Assembly (NCBI GenBank): GCA_046262355.1
Contig: JBHEMX010000033.1
Coordinates: 1-52,809 of the forward strand
Direction of reading: 5' to 3'
From: DATADD01 sp046262355
Lineage (GTDB): Bacteria > Actinomycetota > CADDZG01 > WHSQ01
DNA length: 52,809 nucleotides
A program made the translations under genes and the position numbers. How positions within the stretch are numbered: position 1 is the first letter of the stretch; each line of letters begins with the position of its first letter. The notes beneath the pieces are model-generated. The model was not told the DNA's origin, ran no database searches, and saw nothing but the letters and a program-made list of their open reading frames with translations. Shown one piece after another: positions 37,649 to 45,562 of the stretch.

Positions 37649-38121
37649 CTGCGTATCTCCATCACGGTCTTGCCGATCTTGACTTGGTCGCCGCGCTGCA
37701 ATTCCGTCGGCGATGTGATCCGTCGCCGGTTCAGGTACGTCCCGTTGGTCGATCCGAGGTCCTCCAACATGTAGTTGGCGTTCTTGCTGAAGATACGAGC
37801 GTGCATCTGTGACGCATAGGTATCGTCCAACACAAGATGACACTTCTGTGCCCGTCCGATGACCAGCTCGTCTCCCAGGTCGAACGTCTTGCCCTTGAGC
37901 GGATTGCCGTCGACCACCGCCAGGTGGCCGGGCGCCTTGCGCGTTCGGCGCGCCGGAGGCCTTGAGGGGGTCGCCGCCTGCTGGCGCCCGGCCCGTTGTG
38001 GGCGGGCGCGACGGCTCTCGGGTCTCAGTTCCAGGTATACGGCCTTTACGGCGCGCCACACGAAGATGTAGAGAACCGCGAGGAAAACGAATCTCAACAG
38101 GTCCAGAACGAGCTGTGGCAC
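37645..38121 (-). CDS. fhaB: FHA-domain protein FhaB (FipA)
   Basis: 158 residues: an N-terminal transmembrane helix (about 5-25), a basic linker and a C-terminal FHA domain with LVIGRAQKCHLVLDD, SQMHARI and EDLGSTNGTYLN. FHA domains bind phosphothreonine; FhaB/FipA in mycobacteria links PknA/PknB signalling to FtsZ and FtsQ. Starts three bases after the fhaA stop. Confidence 0.94.
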   Translation of the reverse strand: MPQLVLDLLRFVFLAVLYIFVWRAVKAVYLELRPESRRARPQRAGRQQAATPSRPPARRTRKAPGHLAVVDGNPLKGKTFDLGDELVIGRAQKCHLVLDDTYASQMHARIFSKNANYMLEDLGSTNGTYLNRRRITSPTELQRGDQVKIGKTVMEIRR

Positions 38122-38124
38122 GGC

Positions 38125-38904
38125 CTAGCCTGCTTTCCCGATCTCGAAGACGAGCTCGCTGGTCCCGAAGCTGAGCCTGTCTCCGTGGTCGAGCTCCTGC
38201 TCGCGGGCCGGCTTGCCGTTGACCGTGCTTCCGTTGGTCGATCCCAGATCGACGAGGACCCAGCGATCTCCGTTGCGACGAAGCTCGGCGTGGCGGCGAC
38301 TCACATTCGGGTCGGACAACACCACATCGTTGGTCGACTGGCGCCCGATCGTGACCGGGACTTCCGTGATCGAGATGTGCTCTTCGGTTGCGCCCGCCGC
38401 ATCGAGGACGACAAGCTTGGCTTCCGTGGACTCGAGACCCAGCCTGTCGGCCGTGTCCGTGAGGATCGCCCGGGTTGCCGAGAGGTTCGCTGCGTCGGGC
38501 TCGCGGGTCGAGACCGCAGGGGCTTCGCCGTCGGGGTCGGCCGCCAGCGAGGCCTCGACGCGAAACTCCCCCTTGCCCATGCCCTCGACCTCCTGGAAAG
38601 CGAAGCGAGGCATGCCCATGAGGTTCCAGCGGTTGTTCTTGGCCTGTTCGATCGTGAGCTCGCGGAACTCGCGCACGAGCCCCGCCTCCATCTGCGAGAA
38701 GCGCTCGAAGTCTTCCGCTCCCATCGAGACGCGGAACTCATTGGGGGCGTAGATGCGGTTGACCGACACGGTGCGGCCCTCCTCCATCTCCCTCATGATC
38801 CGGCGCCCGACCTCCACGGGCTGGAGGCCGGAACGGAACATCTTCGTGAAGACGCCCTCGAGCATGCCCTCGAGGCGTTTCTCCAGATTGCGTGCGACTC
38901 CCAT
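38125..38904 (-). CDS. fhaA: FhaA, DUF3662 plus FHA domain
   Basis: 259 residues. The N-terminal DUF3662 domain (about 1-120) begins with KRLEGMLEGVFTKMFRS and contains QPVEVGRRIMREME; the C-terminal FHA domain (about 180-255) has VTIGRQSTNDVVLSD, SRRHAEL and GSTNGSTVNG. FhaA binds phosphorylated MviN/MurJ-like partners in mycobacteria, tuning wall precursor export. It is the first gene of the seven-gene operon. CATAAT (38916-38911) stands exactly six bases before the ATG, so the operon mRNA is predicted to be leaderless. Confidence 0.95.
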   Translation of the reverse strand: MGVARNLEKRLEGMLEGVFTKMFRSGLQPVEVGRRIMREMEEGRTVSVNRIYAPNEFRVSMGAEDFERFSQMEAGLVREFRELTIEQAKNNRWNLMGMPRFAFQEVEGMGKGEFRVEASLAADPDGEAPAVSTREPDAANLSATRAILTDTADRLGLESTEAKLVVLDAAGATEEHISITEVPVTIGRQSTNDVVLSDPNVSRRHAELRRNGDRWVLVDLGSTNGSTVNGKPAREQELDHGDRLSFGTSELVFEIGKAG

Positions 38905-38910
38905 CGAGCG

Positions 38911-38916
38911 ATTATG
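38911..38916 (-). promoter_or_regulatory. -10 (CATAAT) of the fhaA-pknB operon
   Basis: Minus-strand CATAAT, six bases (CGCTCG), ATG of fhaA. One mismatch to TATAAT, with no evident -35. Confidence 0.55.
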
Positions 38917-39097
38917 ACCGCGGCCGCCCGCCTCACCTCGGCGCCGCAGCGCCGAGGAGGCCCAACGGACCGCCGCCGGGCCGCGCGGAACCGCCGCCGG
39001 GGGCTCTTGCGGGTGCCCGGCAATGTTCCGGGATCAGGGGTCGGGGGGAAGGGCGGAAGGGCTCTCGCCCGCCTTTGCTAGCCTTTCCCGATCCACT
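38917..39097. other. GC-rich intergenic region before tRNA-Leu
   Basis: No gene is seen. It holds a TAGCCT hexamer (39079-39084) that could be the -10 of tRNA-Leu, and short inverted repeats. Confidence 0.35.
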
Positions 39098-39180
39098 GGG
39101 CGAGTGGTGGAATGGCAGACACGCTGGCTTCAGGTGCCAGTGCGCGCAAGCGTGTGGGGGTTCAAATCCCCCCTCGCCCA
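39098..39180 (+). tRNA. tRNA-Leu(CAG)
   Basis: Class II tRNA: acceptor GGGCGAG with CTCGCCC, anticodon arm CTGGCTTCAGGTGCCAG with CAG, a long variable arm TGCGCGCAAGCGTG, T-arm GGGGGTTCAAATCCCCC, discriminator A. CCA is not encoded. tRNA-Leu next to fhaA matches the mycobacterial order. Confidence 0.96.
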
Positions 39181-39277
39181 CCGAGGCCTCTACGTGTCTG
39201 TTTGGCGCCGTGGGTGTATCCAAGAGCGGCTGGGACGCTCCATGGCGCCAAGCTACTGCCCGGCTGTGGCTCGTCCG

Positions 39278-39463
39278 CTAGCCGGCTTTGGGAGCGAGGA
39301 TCCACAGCACGATGTAGGCGATCTCGCCCGCCCCCCAGAGGCCGAAGAAGACGAACAGCACGCGGACGATCGTCACGTCGACGCCGAAGAACTGCGCCAC
39401 CCCAGCACACACCCCGGCGATCATCTTGCCTTCCCGCGGTCGAACAAGGCGCCTACTGCTCAC
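39278..39463 (-). CDS. PspC-domain membrane protein
   Basis: About 61 residues with the PspC pattern: RLVRPREGKMIAGVCAGVAQ, FFGVDVTIVRVLFVF and a C-terminal LWILAPKAG; one hydrophobic hairpin or helix. PspC proteins help sense membrane stress, though in actinobacteria the role is less clear. I prefer the GTG at 39463, which follows GGGAGG; in-frame starts at 39496 (GTG) and 39502 (TTG) are possible. No PspA gene is adjacent. Confidence 0.85.
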   Translation of the reverse strand: MSSRRLVRPREGKMIAGVCAGVAQFFGVDVTIVRVLFVFFGLWGAGEIAYIVLWILAPKAG

Positions 39464-39587
39464 CGAGCCTCCCTGGCTCACCCGACGCTTCTCCACAGCC
39501 AACCACGTCTGCGACGGGATGTTGCACGACGGTACAAAACGGAATCAGAGTGGCTATCATCTTCTCTTACCTTTCCCGGGGAGACGG

Positions 39588-39992
39588 ATGGGATCCAATC
39601 GCAGGCAGCCCTTCGGAGCGCTTCTCGGTCCACTCGAGGCAGATGTGATGGGGGTCGTGTGGGACCGGGGCGATGTGACCGTGCGCGACGTCCACGAGGT
39701 ACTCGGCGAGGACCGCCGGCTCGCCTACACCACCGTCATGACGACGATGGGCCGTCTTGTGGACAAGCGACTGCTCGCTCGAGCCGAGTCCGAACGCGCC
39801 CACCGCTATTCGGCCTTGGTCTCCCGGGAACAGTACGGGCGCAAGGTCACCAAGTCGGTCCTCGACTGGCTCGTCGGCCAGTTCCGCGATCCCGCGGTGG
39901 CCTATTTCGTCGACCGGCTGGAGGAAGAGGACATGCGGCTCGTCGAGAGCCTGCGCCGGGTGATCGAGCAGCGGGCGGAAGCCGATGGGTAA
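39588..39992 (+). CDS. BlaI/MecI-type transcriptional repressor
   Basis: 134 residues. Winged helix with LGPLEADVMGVVWDRGDVTV and YTTVMTTMGRLVDKRLL, then a dimerisation helix region ending DMRLVESLRRVIEQ. Such repressors bind TACA-containing dyads and are inactivated by proteolysis triggered by an M56 partner, encoded immediately downstream with an eight-base overlap. The ATG at 39588 follows GGGGAGA; a TATCAT at 39555 may be the -10. The inducer need not be a beta-lactam in actinobacteria. Confidence 0.9.
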   Translation: MGSNRRQPFGALLGPLEADVMGVVWDRGDVTVRDVHEVLGEDRRLAYTTVMTTMGRLVDKRLLARAESERAHRYSALVSREQYGRKVTKSVLDWLVGQFRDPAVAYFVDRLEEEDMRLVESLRRVIEQRAEADG

Positions 39993-41457
39993 GGCCGGCC
40001 CGACGATCGTCGCGCTCCAGCCGGATTCCGCCTGGATTGTGATCCTTACCGTATCTCTCGTGACGCTGCCCGTCGTCATGATCCTCCGCCGCCTCATCCA
40101 CAGGGGCGGCGGATTCGCGTCCGGGGTCCTCGCGGGTCTGCCGTTGCTGCTTCCGTTGATCGCGGCGCTCATGTTCCGGCGTCCGGTGCTTCCGGAGATC
40201 GCGATCCTCCGACCGGCGACGCTGGCGGTGCTGGAGCGTTCCGGCAGTCTCGGGCAGCTCCTCTTGCTGGAGACCAGCGGCGCGCCGGCAGTCACCCCCT
40301 ATGCGGTCACCGGGTCGGCGGGCGCCTGGCTGCTGTGGATCGCCGTCGTGATGAGTTGCGTGATGCTCCTGCGACGGGTCCTGGGGACGATCGTCACCCG
40401 GCGACTGGTCGAGCACTGCCGGCCGCTCGACGAGGCCCAGGCCCGCAGGGTCGGCGTCGTCCTCGAGCGACTGGCGGCGGCCGCTCATCTGAGGGTCTCG
40501 CCCGCCGCAGCGCTCCTCCCGGCCGGAGCGTCGGGAGCCTTCACGGTGGGTGGACGACGGCCGCGGGTGCTCCTCTCGGACTGCGTGCTCGAGTCCCTCG
40601 AGGATGATGAGCTCGAGGCGGTCCTGGCACACGAGGTAGCTCATCTGAGGGCTCACGACCTCAGGGTGGTGTTCGCCGCCGGGTGGCTGCGCGACGTCGT
40701 CGCCTGGAATCCGATCGCTCACATCGCCTACCGGCATCTGCTCGTCGATCGCGAGCTCGAGGCGGACCGCTATGCGGCGTCGATCACGGGACGCCCCCTG
40801 GTCGTCGCCTCGAGCCTGCTCAAGGTCTGCGAGCTCGTCGGTCCTCGCCGGGTGTTCTCGTCGGGGCTCGCGCTCGGCTTCTCGGGCCGTCCCCGACGCG
40901 TCGTGCGCCGGGTGTCCCGCCTGCTTGCGCTCGCCGACAGCGGCGTGACCGAGCGATCTTCCACGGCGATGCCGTTCGTTGCGGCGGCGCTGCTGGCGGC
41001 GCTGCTGGCTCTGCAGGTTGGCGTCAGGATGACGAGTCCCGACCATCCCGCCCTTGCCCTCGTGTGGGGTGCCCCCAGAGTCGCCACCGGAGACCCGTGG
41101 ACGGCCGACGACGCGTCGTGGAAGATCCGCAAGGCGTCGACCGGCCACACCCGGGGAGCGAGCGGCAAGAGGGGGTTGCGCGGTCCCCTCGACGCTTCGA
41201 AGAGATCGGTCCAGAGGTTCATCGCCGCGCGCGCGGTCAACGAGAAGGACTTCGACGTATGGATGCGGGCCTTCCTCGGGCTTGCCCGCAGCAACGGAGT
41301 GCCGCCCACGCTCTTGCGAGCCGAGGCGAGGCAGGCATGGCGCGCCGAGCTGCTCTTCGCGGAGCCTTCCTTCGGCTCCTTCGGCCTCTATCACGTCGAG
41401 CGTGCCTCGCTGCTCGCCGGGACCACGACCGCCCCCGGGCGGCCCACGGACCTCTAG
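39985..41457 (+). CDS. M56 family membrane metallopeptidase (BlaR1-like, no penicillin sensor)
   Basis: 490 residues with about four to five transmembrane helices in the first half and around 330-345. The zinc motif is HEVAH (LAHEVAHLRAHD) with a downstream Glu in DRELEADRYAA. There is no C-terminal class D beta-lactamase sensor domain as in BlaR1; instead a soluble tail of about 120 residues (from KASTGHTRGASGKRG) is unrecognised. The cytosolic or membrane protease would cleave the BlaI-like repressor encoded upstream. Its signal is unknown, but wall stress fits the neighbouring genes. Confidence 0.88.
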   Translation: MGKAGPTIVALQPDSAWIVILTVSLVTLPVVMILRRLIHRGGGFASGVLAGLPLLLPLIAALMFRRPVLPEIAILRPATLAVLERSGSLGQLLLLETSGAPAVTPYAVTGSAGAWLLWIAVVMSCVMLLRRVLGTIVTRRLVEHCRPLDEAQARRVGVVLERLAAAAHLRVSPAAALLPAGASGAFTVGGRRPRVLLSDCVLESLEDDELEAVLAHEVAHLRAHDLRVVFAAGWLRDVVAWNPIAHIAYRHLLVDRELEADRYAASITGRPLVVASSLLKVCELVGPRRVFSSGLALGFSGRPRRVVRRVSRLLALADSGVTERSSTAMPFVAAALLAALLALQVGVRMTSPDHPALALVWGAPRVATGDPWTADDASWKIRKASTGHTRGASGKRGLRGPLDASKRSVQRFIAARAVNEKDFDVWMRAFLGLARSNGVPPTLLRAEARQAWRAELLFAEPSFGSFGLYHVERASLLAGTTTAPGRPTDL

Positions 41458-41597
41458 TGCCCCCGCCGCACGCGGCAGGCGCCTCTCCCTCAAGCAGGTT
41501 TGGATGAAGTACGACCGGTGTAGTAGTGTCGTTAGCTCTCGCGCAGCCATCGGGGGACCGAGGTGGTCCGGGAGCCGAGTCCCAGGAGGACGCTCGA

Positions 41598-42557
41598 GTG
41601 GCCCAGAGCGCAACTGAATTCTCGACCGTCCCGGGAAGCGCGCCTGCCCCCGGAGCAGAGCAAGGACCAGTCGGCGTCGTTGCGCGCAGGCCGCGCGAGA
41701 TCTTCTGGGAGAAGTTCAAGCAGGACAAGCTGGCCATCATCGGCGCGGGGCTGGTCGTGCTCATGATCCTGCTGGCGCTGTCGGCGCCTCTGTGGGAGAG
41801 GGTCGTGGGACATCCGTTCGATCAGCAGTACCGCAGGACGCTCCTCAATGAGTTCGGCTCTCCCGTGGGTCCCAGCGGCGAGTTCTGGTTCGGCGGCGAC
41901 GATCTCGGCAGGGACCTCTTCGTGCGGGTTCTCTACGGGGCGCAGGTGTCGCTCAAGATCGCGATCGTCGCCACGGGCATCGAGGTAGGCATCGGGGTGA
42001 TCCTCGGCATGCTCGCCGGCCTGCGCGGCGGCTGGATCGACACGGTCATCTCGCGCACGCTCGACCTCATCTTGTCCATCCCGGTCCTTCTGCTGGGTAT
42101 CTCCCTCGGGATAGTCCTGAACCCGGGAGAGGGTCTCGTGATCGCGATCCTCGCCTTCTTCGGCTGGCCCTACATGGCGCGCATCGTCCGGGGGCAGACG
42201 TTGTCGCTGCGCGAGGCGCAGTTCGTCGAGGCGTCCCATTCGTTGGGAGCGTCGTCGAACTGGATCATGTTCCGAGAGATCCTCCCCAACCTCGTGGCTC
42301 CGATCATCATCTATGCGACGCTGATCATCCCGATCAACATCATCTTCGAGGCGAGCCTCTCGTTCCTGGGGGTGGGCGTGCAGGAACCGACGCCTGCATG
42401 GGGCACGATGCTCTCACGCGCGGTGAACTACGTGTCGGTGGGGGCCGCGTGGTGGTACATGACGTTCCCCGGGATCGCGCTGTTCGTCACCGTGCTCGGA
42501 TTCAATCTTCTCGGCGACGGACTGCGCGACGCGCTCGATCCCAAGACTGCAGACTGA
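41598..42557 (+). CDS. dppC: Dipeptide/oligopeptide ABC transporter permease (DppC/OppC)
   Basis: 319 residues. An N-terminal soluble stretch, one helix (about 40-62), then the DppC core with HPFDQQYRR-region and FWFGGDDLGRDLFVRVLYG, the coupling loop REAQFVEASHSLGASSNW and a C-terminal LGDGLRDALDPK. GTG at 41598 follows AGGAGG; the frame is open to an earlier GTG at 41526. It is first in the operon order dppC-dppA-sORF-dppB-dppD-dppF, which is unusual because dppA or dppB usually leads. Confidence 0.93.
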   Translation: MAQSATEFSTVPGSAPAPGAEQGPVGVVARRPREIFWEKFKQDKLAIIGAGLVVLMILLALSAPLWERVVGHPFDQQYRRTLLNEFGSPVGPSGEFWFGGDDLGRDLFVRVLYGAQVSLKIAIVATGIEVGIGVILGMLAGLRGGWIDTVISRTLDLILSIPVLLLGISLGIVLNPGEGLVIAILAFFGWPYMARIVRGQTLSLREAQFVEASHSLGASSNWIMFREILPNLVAPIIIYATLIIPINIIFEASLSFLGVGVQEPTPAWGTMLSRAVNYVSVGAAWWYMTFPGIALFVTVLGFNLLGDGLRDALDPKTAD

Positions 42558-42635
42558 TGAAAGGAGGACGAGGCAGCACCGAGCGAACACCTTCAAAGAT
42601 GCAGTAAGGCAACGACCCTAGCAGGAGGAATGCAT

Positions 42636-44411
42636 TTGAAGAACGGATCCAGATTCATCAGGTTATGGGCCCTCCTCGCCGCGCTGATGCTCGTGGCCGC
42701 AGCATGTGGTGGCGACGACGGCGGGGGCGGCGGAGGCAGCGATAATGATGCCGCCAAGGAAGACATCCCCACGGGCGGCACGCTCACGATGGCGGGAACC
42801 TCCGACGTCGACTATATGGACCCGGGGCAGAGCTATTACGTGCTCGGCTCAGCGCTGTTTCGCGGCGTGACGAGGACGCTCGTCAACTACCCGGCGACTC
42901 CCGATGTCGAGAAGCAGGGTGACATCGTGCCCGATCTCGCCACGGACACCGGGCAGTCCAACGAAGACGCCACGGAGTGGACGTTCACCATCCAAGACGG
43001 CGTCAAGTGGGGCAAGGCCTTGGGGGGCGAGGACGTTCCAGGGGTGACCGGCGAGGAGATCACTTCCGCCGACATCAAGTATGCGATCGAGAGGCTGTTC
43101 ATCGACTCGGTCGGCGCCCAGTACAACTACTACTACAACATCATCGAGGGCGCAACGGAGTTCGACGACGGCAAGGCGAAGGACATCAGCGGCATCGAGA
43201 CGCCCAGCGACAAGGAGATCGTCTTCCGTCTCACCGAGCCTGCGGGTGACTGGCCGTTCAGGTTGGCCATGCCGGCTACGGCGCCCGTGCCCAAGAGCTG
43301 GGCCTCGAAGTACGACAAGAAGCAGGACTCCGACTACGACAACCACATGGTGTCGTCGGGTCCGTACTACGTGTCGGAGTGGAAGACAGAGGAGTCGATC
43401 TCGCTCGAGCGCAACGAGTTCTGGGACTCGGCCACCGACGACATCCGCGGCGCCTACGCGGACTCGGTGAAGATCCGGCTCGGATTCGACCCGAACGTCG
43501 CGGTGAAAAAGATCCAGGACGGCGACTTCACGATCGCCTGGGACGCGCAGCCGACCGAGGCTCTGCTCGAGCAGACGGTGACCGACCCAGAGCTCTCAGA
43601 GCTCACGGCGAGAGGCCCGTCGGAGTGCACCCGGTACCTCTACATGAACACGACCGAGAAGCCGTTCGACGACATCAAGGTCCGGCAGGCCGTGAACTAC
43701 GCGATCGACCGGGAGAACCTCAAGCGGCTCCAGGGCGGTCCGGTGACGGGACCGATCGCAACCAGCATCATCCCGGAGGGCATCAGCGGCTACATCGCAC
43801 CGGACGAGTTCAACCCGTTCGAGACGCCGAACATGGCCGGTGACATCGACAAGGCAAAGCAGCTCCTGGCGGAAGCGGGGTACGAGAATGGTTACGACGA
43901 CGAGATCTTCGTGGTCGGCTCGTCGACGCCGCCGCACGACAAGTACTTCGAGTCTGTGCGCAAGGACCTCGAGGATCTTGGCTTCACGAACATCACTTCC
44001 AAACTGCCCGAGTTCCCCAATCAGTACTCGCAGTTCTACGGGATCCCTTCGAAGAACGTAGACATCGGAGTGTCGGCTGGGTGGTGTCAGGACTACCCCG
44101 ACGGGTTCACGTTCTTCGACCCGCTGTTCCACGGCGACAACATCTTGGAGTCGGGCAACAGCAACTACGCCGAGATCAACGATCCTGAGCTCAATCAGGC
44201 GATCGACGAGGCGGCTGCCGAGGCCGATCCCGAGGCGAGGAACGAGGCCTGGCAGGAAGTCAACAAGATGGCAACCGACACAGCGGTCTGGGTCCCGTGG
44301 TCGTGGGACGAGGACGTCATCCCGTTCAGCCCGGACGCCGTGAACGCCTATCACCACACCTTCACGACGTTGATCGACTGGGTCAACGTCGGGGTGCGTT
44401 CTTCGGAGTAA
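42636..44411 (+). CDS. dppA: Dipeptide/oligopeptide-binding lipoprotein (family 5)
   Basis: 591 residues. Signal peptide with lipobox VAAAC and Cys24, a Gly/Asp-rich linker, then a family-5 binding domain: GDIVPDLATDTG, WTFTIQDGVKWG, SGPYYVSEWKTEE and VRQAVNYAIDRENL. It captures peptides outside the membrane for the DppBCDF pump. The ribosome binding site decides the start: AGGAGG ends at 42628, so the TTG at 42636 (seven-base spacing) is favoured over the ATG at 42630, which is one base away. Ligand range is unknown. Confidence 0.93.
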   Translation: MKNGSRFIRLWALLAALMLVAAACGGDDGGGGGGSDNDAAKEDIPTGGTLTMAGTSDVDYMDPGQSYYVLGSALFRGVTRTLVNYPATPDVEKQGDIVPDLATDTGQSNEDATEWTFTIQDGVKWGKALGGEDVPGVTGEEITSADIKYAIERLFIDSVGAQYNYYYNIIEGATEFDDGKAKDISGIETPSDKEIVFRLTEPAGDWPFRLAMPATAPVPKSWASKYDKKQDSDYDNHMVSSGPYYVSEWKTEESISLERNEFWDSATDDIRGAYADSVKIRLGFDPNVAVKKIQDGDFTIAWDAQPTEALLEQTVTDPELSELTARGPSECTRYLYMNTTEKPFDDIKVRQAVNYAIDRENLKRLQGGPVTGPIATSIIPEGISGYIAPDEFNPFETPNMAGDIDKAKQLLAEAGYENGYDDEIFVVGSSTPPHDKYFESVRKDLEDLGFTNITSKLPEFPNQYSQFYGIPSKNVDIGVSAGWCQDYPDGFTFFDPLFHGDNILESGNSNYAEINDPELNQAIDEAAAEADPEARNEAWQEVNKMATDTAVWVPWSWDEDVIPFSPDAVNAYHHTFTTLIDWVNVGVRSSE

Positions 44412-44421
44412 GGAGGCAGAG

Positions 44422-44553
44422 ATGGCGTCCGGCGGCACGGGGTGCCGGCGGACCCAAGAGGTGGACTTCGGGCCGGCCGCGATGAGCGGTCGGCCCGGGC
44501 CGCCCGGCTGCGAGGCTGAGACGGCGGAGACGAGGGAAGTGATGACGAGATGA
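44422..44553 (+). CDS. Possible 43-residue ORF between dppA and dppB
   Basis: ATG is preceded by AAGGAGG six bases upstream. The product begins MASGGTGCRRTQEVDFGPAA and ends REVMTR. Its TGA overlaps the dppB ATG (ATGA at 44550-44553). dppB has no well-placed ribosome binding site of its own, so this ORF may serve to couple translation. Two strong hairpins lie within it. No homology is recognised and the Gly/Arg-rich product may be non-functional. Confidence 0.45.
   Translation: MASGGTGCRRTQEVDFGPAAMSGRPGPPGCEAETAETREVMTR
44427..44453 (+). terminator. Strong intra-operon hairpin 1 (no U-tract)
   Basis: GTCCGGCGGCAC-GGG-GTGCCGGCGGAC: twelve paired positions with one G-G mismatch. It lies 16 bases after the dppA stop. 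It may protect the dppA message 3' end or attenuate transcription into dppB. Confidence 0.55.
44470..44496 (+). terminator. Strong intra-operon hairpin 2 (no U-tract)
   Basis: GGGCCGGCCGC-GATGA-GCGGTCGGCCC: eleven pairs with one G-U. Together with hairpin 1 it would favour a higher level of binding protein than of pump, as common in ABC operons. Confidence 0.55.
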
Positions 44554-45524
44554 TGCAGTACATAGCCAGGCGCTTGATGTGGGCCGTGGTGTCGTTGGTC
44601 CTTGTCATCGCGGTGGTGTTCGTCATCTTCTTCGTGCTGCCGGGCGGCGCGGGTGGAAAGTCGGCGAGCGGTTCGCGCACCGTGGCGATCATGTTCGCGG
44701 GCAAGAACCCGCGGCCGGCGACGGTCGAGGCGGTCACGAGGCGACTTGGACTCGACCAACCGGTTTACATTCAGTTCGCGCGCTACGTCGGGAACGCGTT
44801 CCAAGGCGATCTCGGCTACTCGTACCAGACCCAAGAGCCGGTGACCGAGGCGATCCTGCGGCGTCTGCCGGCCACGGCGTCGCTCGCTATCGGAGCCTCG
44901 ATCGTGTGGCTCCTGATGGGGGTCGGGATCGGCGTCATCTCGGCGCTGAAGCGACGCACGATCTGGGACCGAGGTTCGATGGTGTTCGCCCTCTTCTTCG
45001 TCTCCATGCCGACCTTTTGGCTGGGGCTCATGGCCGTGTTCTTCTTCGACTCAGGCATAGACATCTACGAGACCGGCGAGTACGTGGCTCTCACCCAGGA
45101 CCCGATCGGGTGGATCCGCATCATGTGGCTGCCGTGGTTCGTCCTTGCTTTGGTGTCGGCCGCGATCTACGCACGGATGGTGAGAGGAAACATGCTCGAG
45201 GTCCAGGGTGAGGACTACATCCGCACGGCCCGAGCCAAAGGCTTGAACGAGCGCTCCGTGACGCGGCACACGCTTCGCAGCGCGTTGACCCCCGTGGTGA
45301 CGATGTACGGACTCGATCTTGGTGTCCTGCTCGGGGGCGCCATCATCACCGAGCGCATCTTCAATATCCCCGGGATAGGGGCCTACGCCGTGGATGCGAT
45401 CCTGAGCAACAACCTGCCGATCATCCTGGGGACGACGGTGATCGCCGCGTCCTTCGTGATCGTGGCCAACCTGCTCGTCGACGTCGCCTACGCGGCCCTG
45501 GACCCGAGGGTCAGGTACTCCTAG
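44550..45524 (+). CDS. dppB: Dipeptide/oligopeptide ABC transporter permease (DppB/OppB)
   Basis: 324 residues with about six transmembrane helices. Family features: MQYIARRLMWAVVSLVLVIA at the N-terminus, RRLGLDQPVYIQF, GDLGYSYQTQEPV and the coupling loop EDYIRTARAKGLNERSV, then GGAIITERIFNIPGIG. It forms the channel with DppC. Two adjacent ATGs (44550 and 44553) are possible starts; the first overlaps the stop of the small upstream ORF. Confidence 0.94.
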   Translation: MMQYIARRLMWAVVSLVLVIAVVFVIFFVLPGGAGGKSASGSRTVAIMFAGKNPRPATVEAVTRRLGLDQPVYIQFARYVGNAFQGDLGYSYQTQEPVTEAILRRLPATASLAIGASIVWLLMGVGIGVISALKRRTIWDRGSMVFALFFVSMPTFWLGLMAVFFFDSGIDIYETGEYVALTQDPIGWIRIMWLPWFVLALVSAAIYARMVRGNMLEVQGEDYIRTARAKGLNERSVTRHTLRSALTPVVTMYGLDLGVLLGGAIITERIFNIPGIGAYAVDAILSNNLPIILGTTVIAASFVIVANLLVDVAYAALDPRVRYS

Positions 45525-45550
45525 GGCCTTCCGCCGAGACGGCAAGCGAA

Positions 45551-45556
45551 TATACT
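45551..45556 (+). promoter_or_regulatory. Internal -10 (TATACT) giving a leaderless dppD
   Basis: TATACT, six bases (CCCGCT), ATG at 45563. The gene has no Shine-Dalgarno. This would let the ATPase genes be expressed apart from dppCAB. No clear -35. Confidence 0.55.
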
Positions 45557-45562
45557 CCCGCT

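Noticed and set aside
37649..38059. N-terminal extension of PstP
   Set aside because: It overlaps fhaB in another frame. The PP2C domain begins at the ATG at 37648, which overlaps the fhaB stop.
42557..42607. Sixteen-codon ORF after dppC (MKGGRGSTERTPSKMQ)
   Set aside because: It overlaps the dppC stop but contains the AGGAGG-like leader sequence and has no ribosome site of its own; probably chance.
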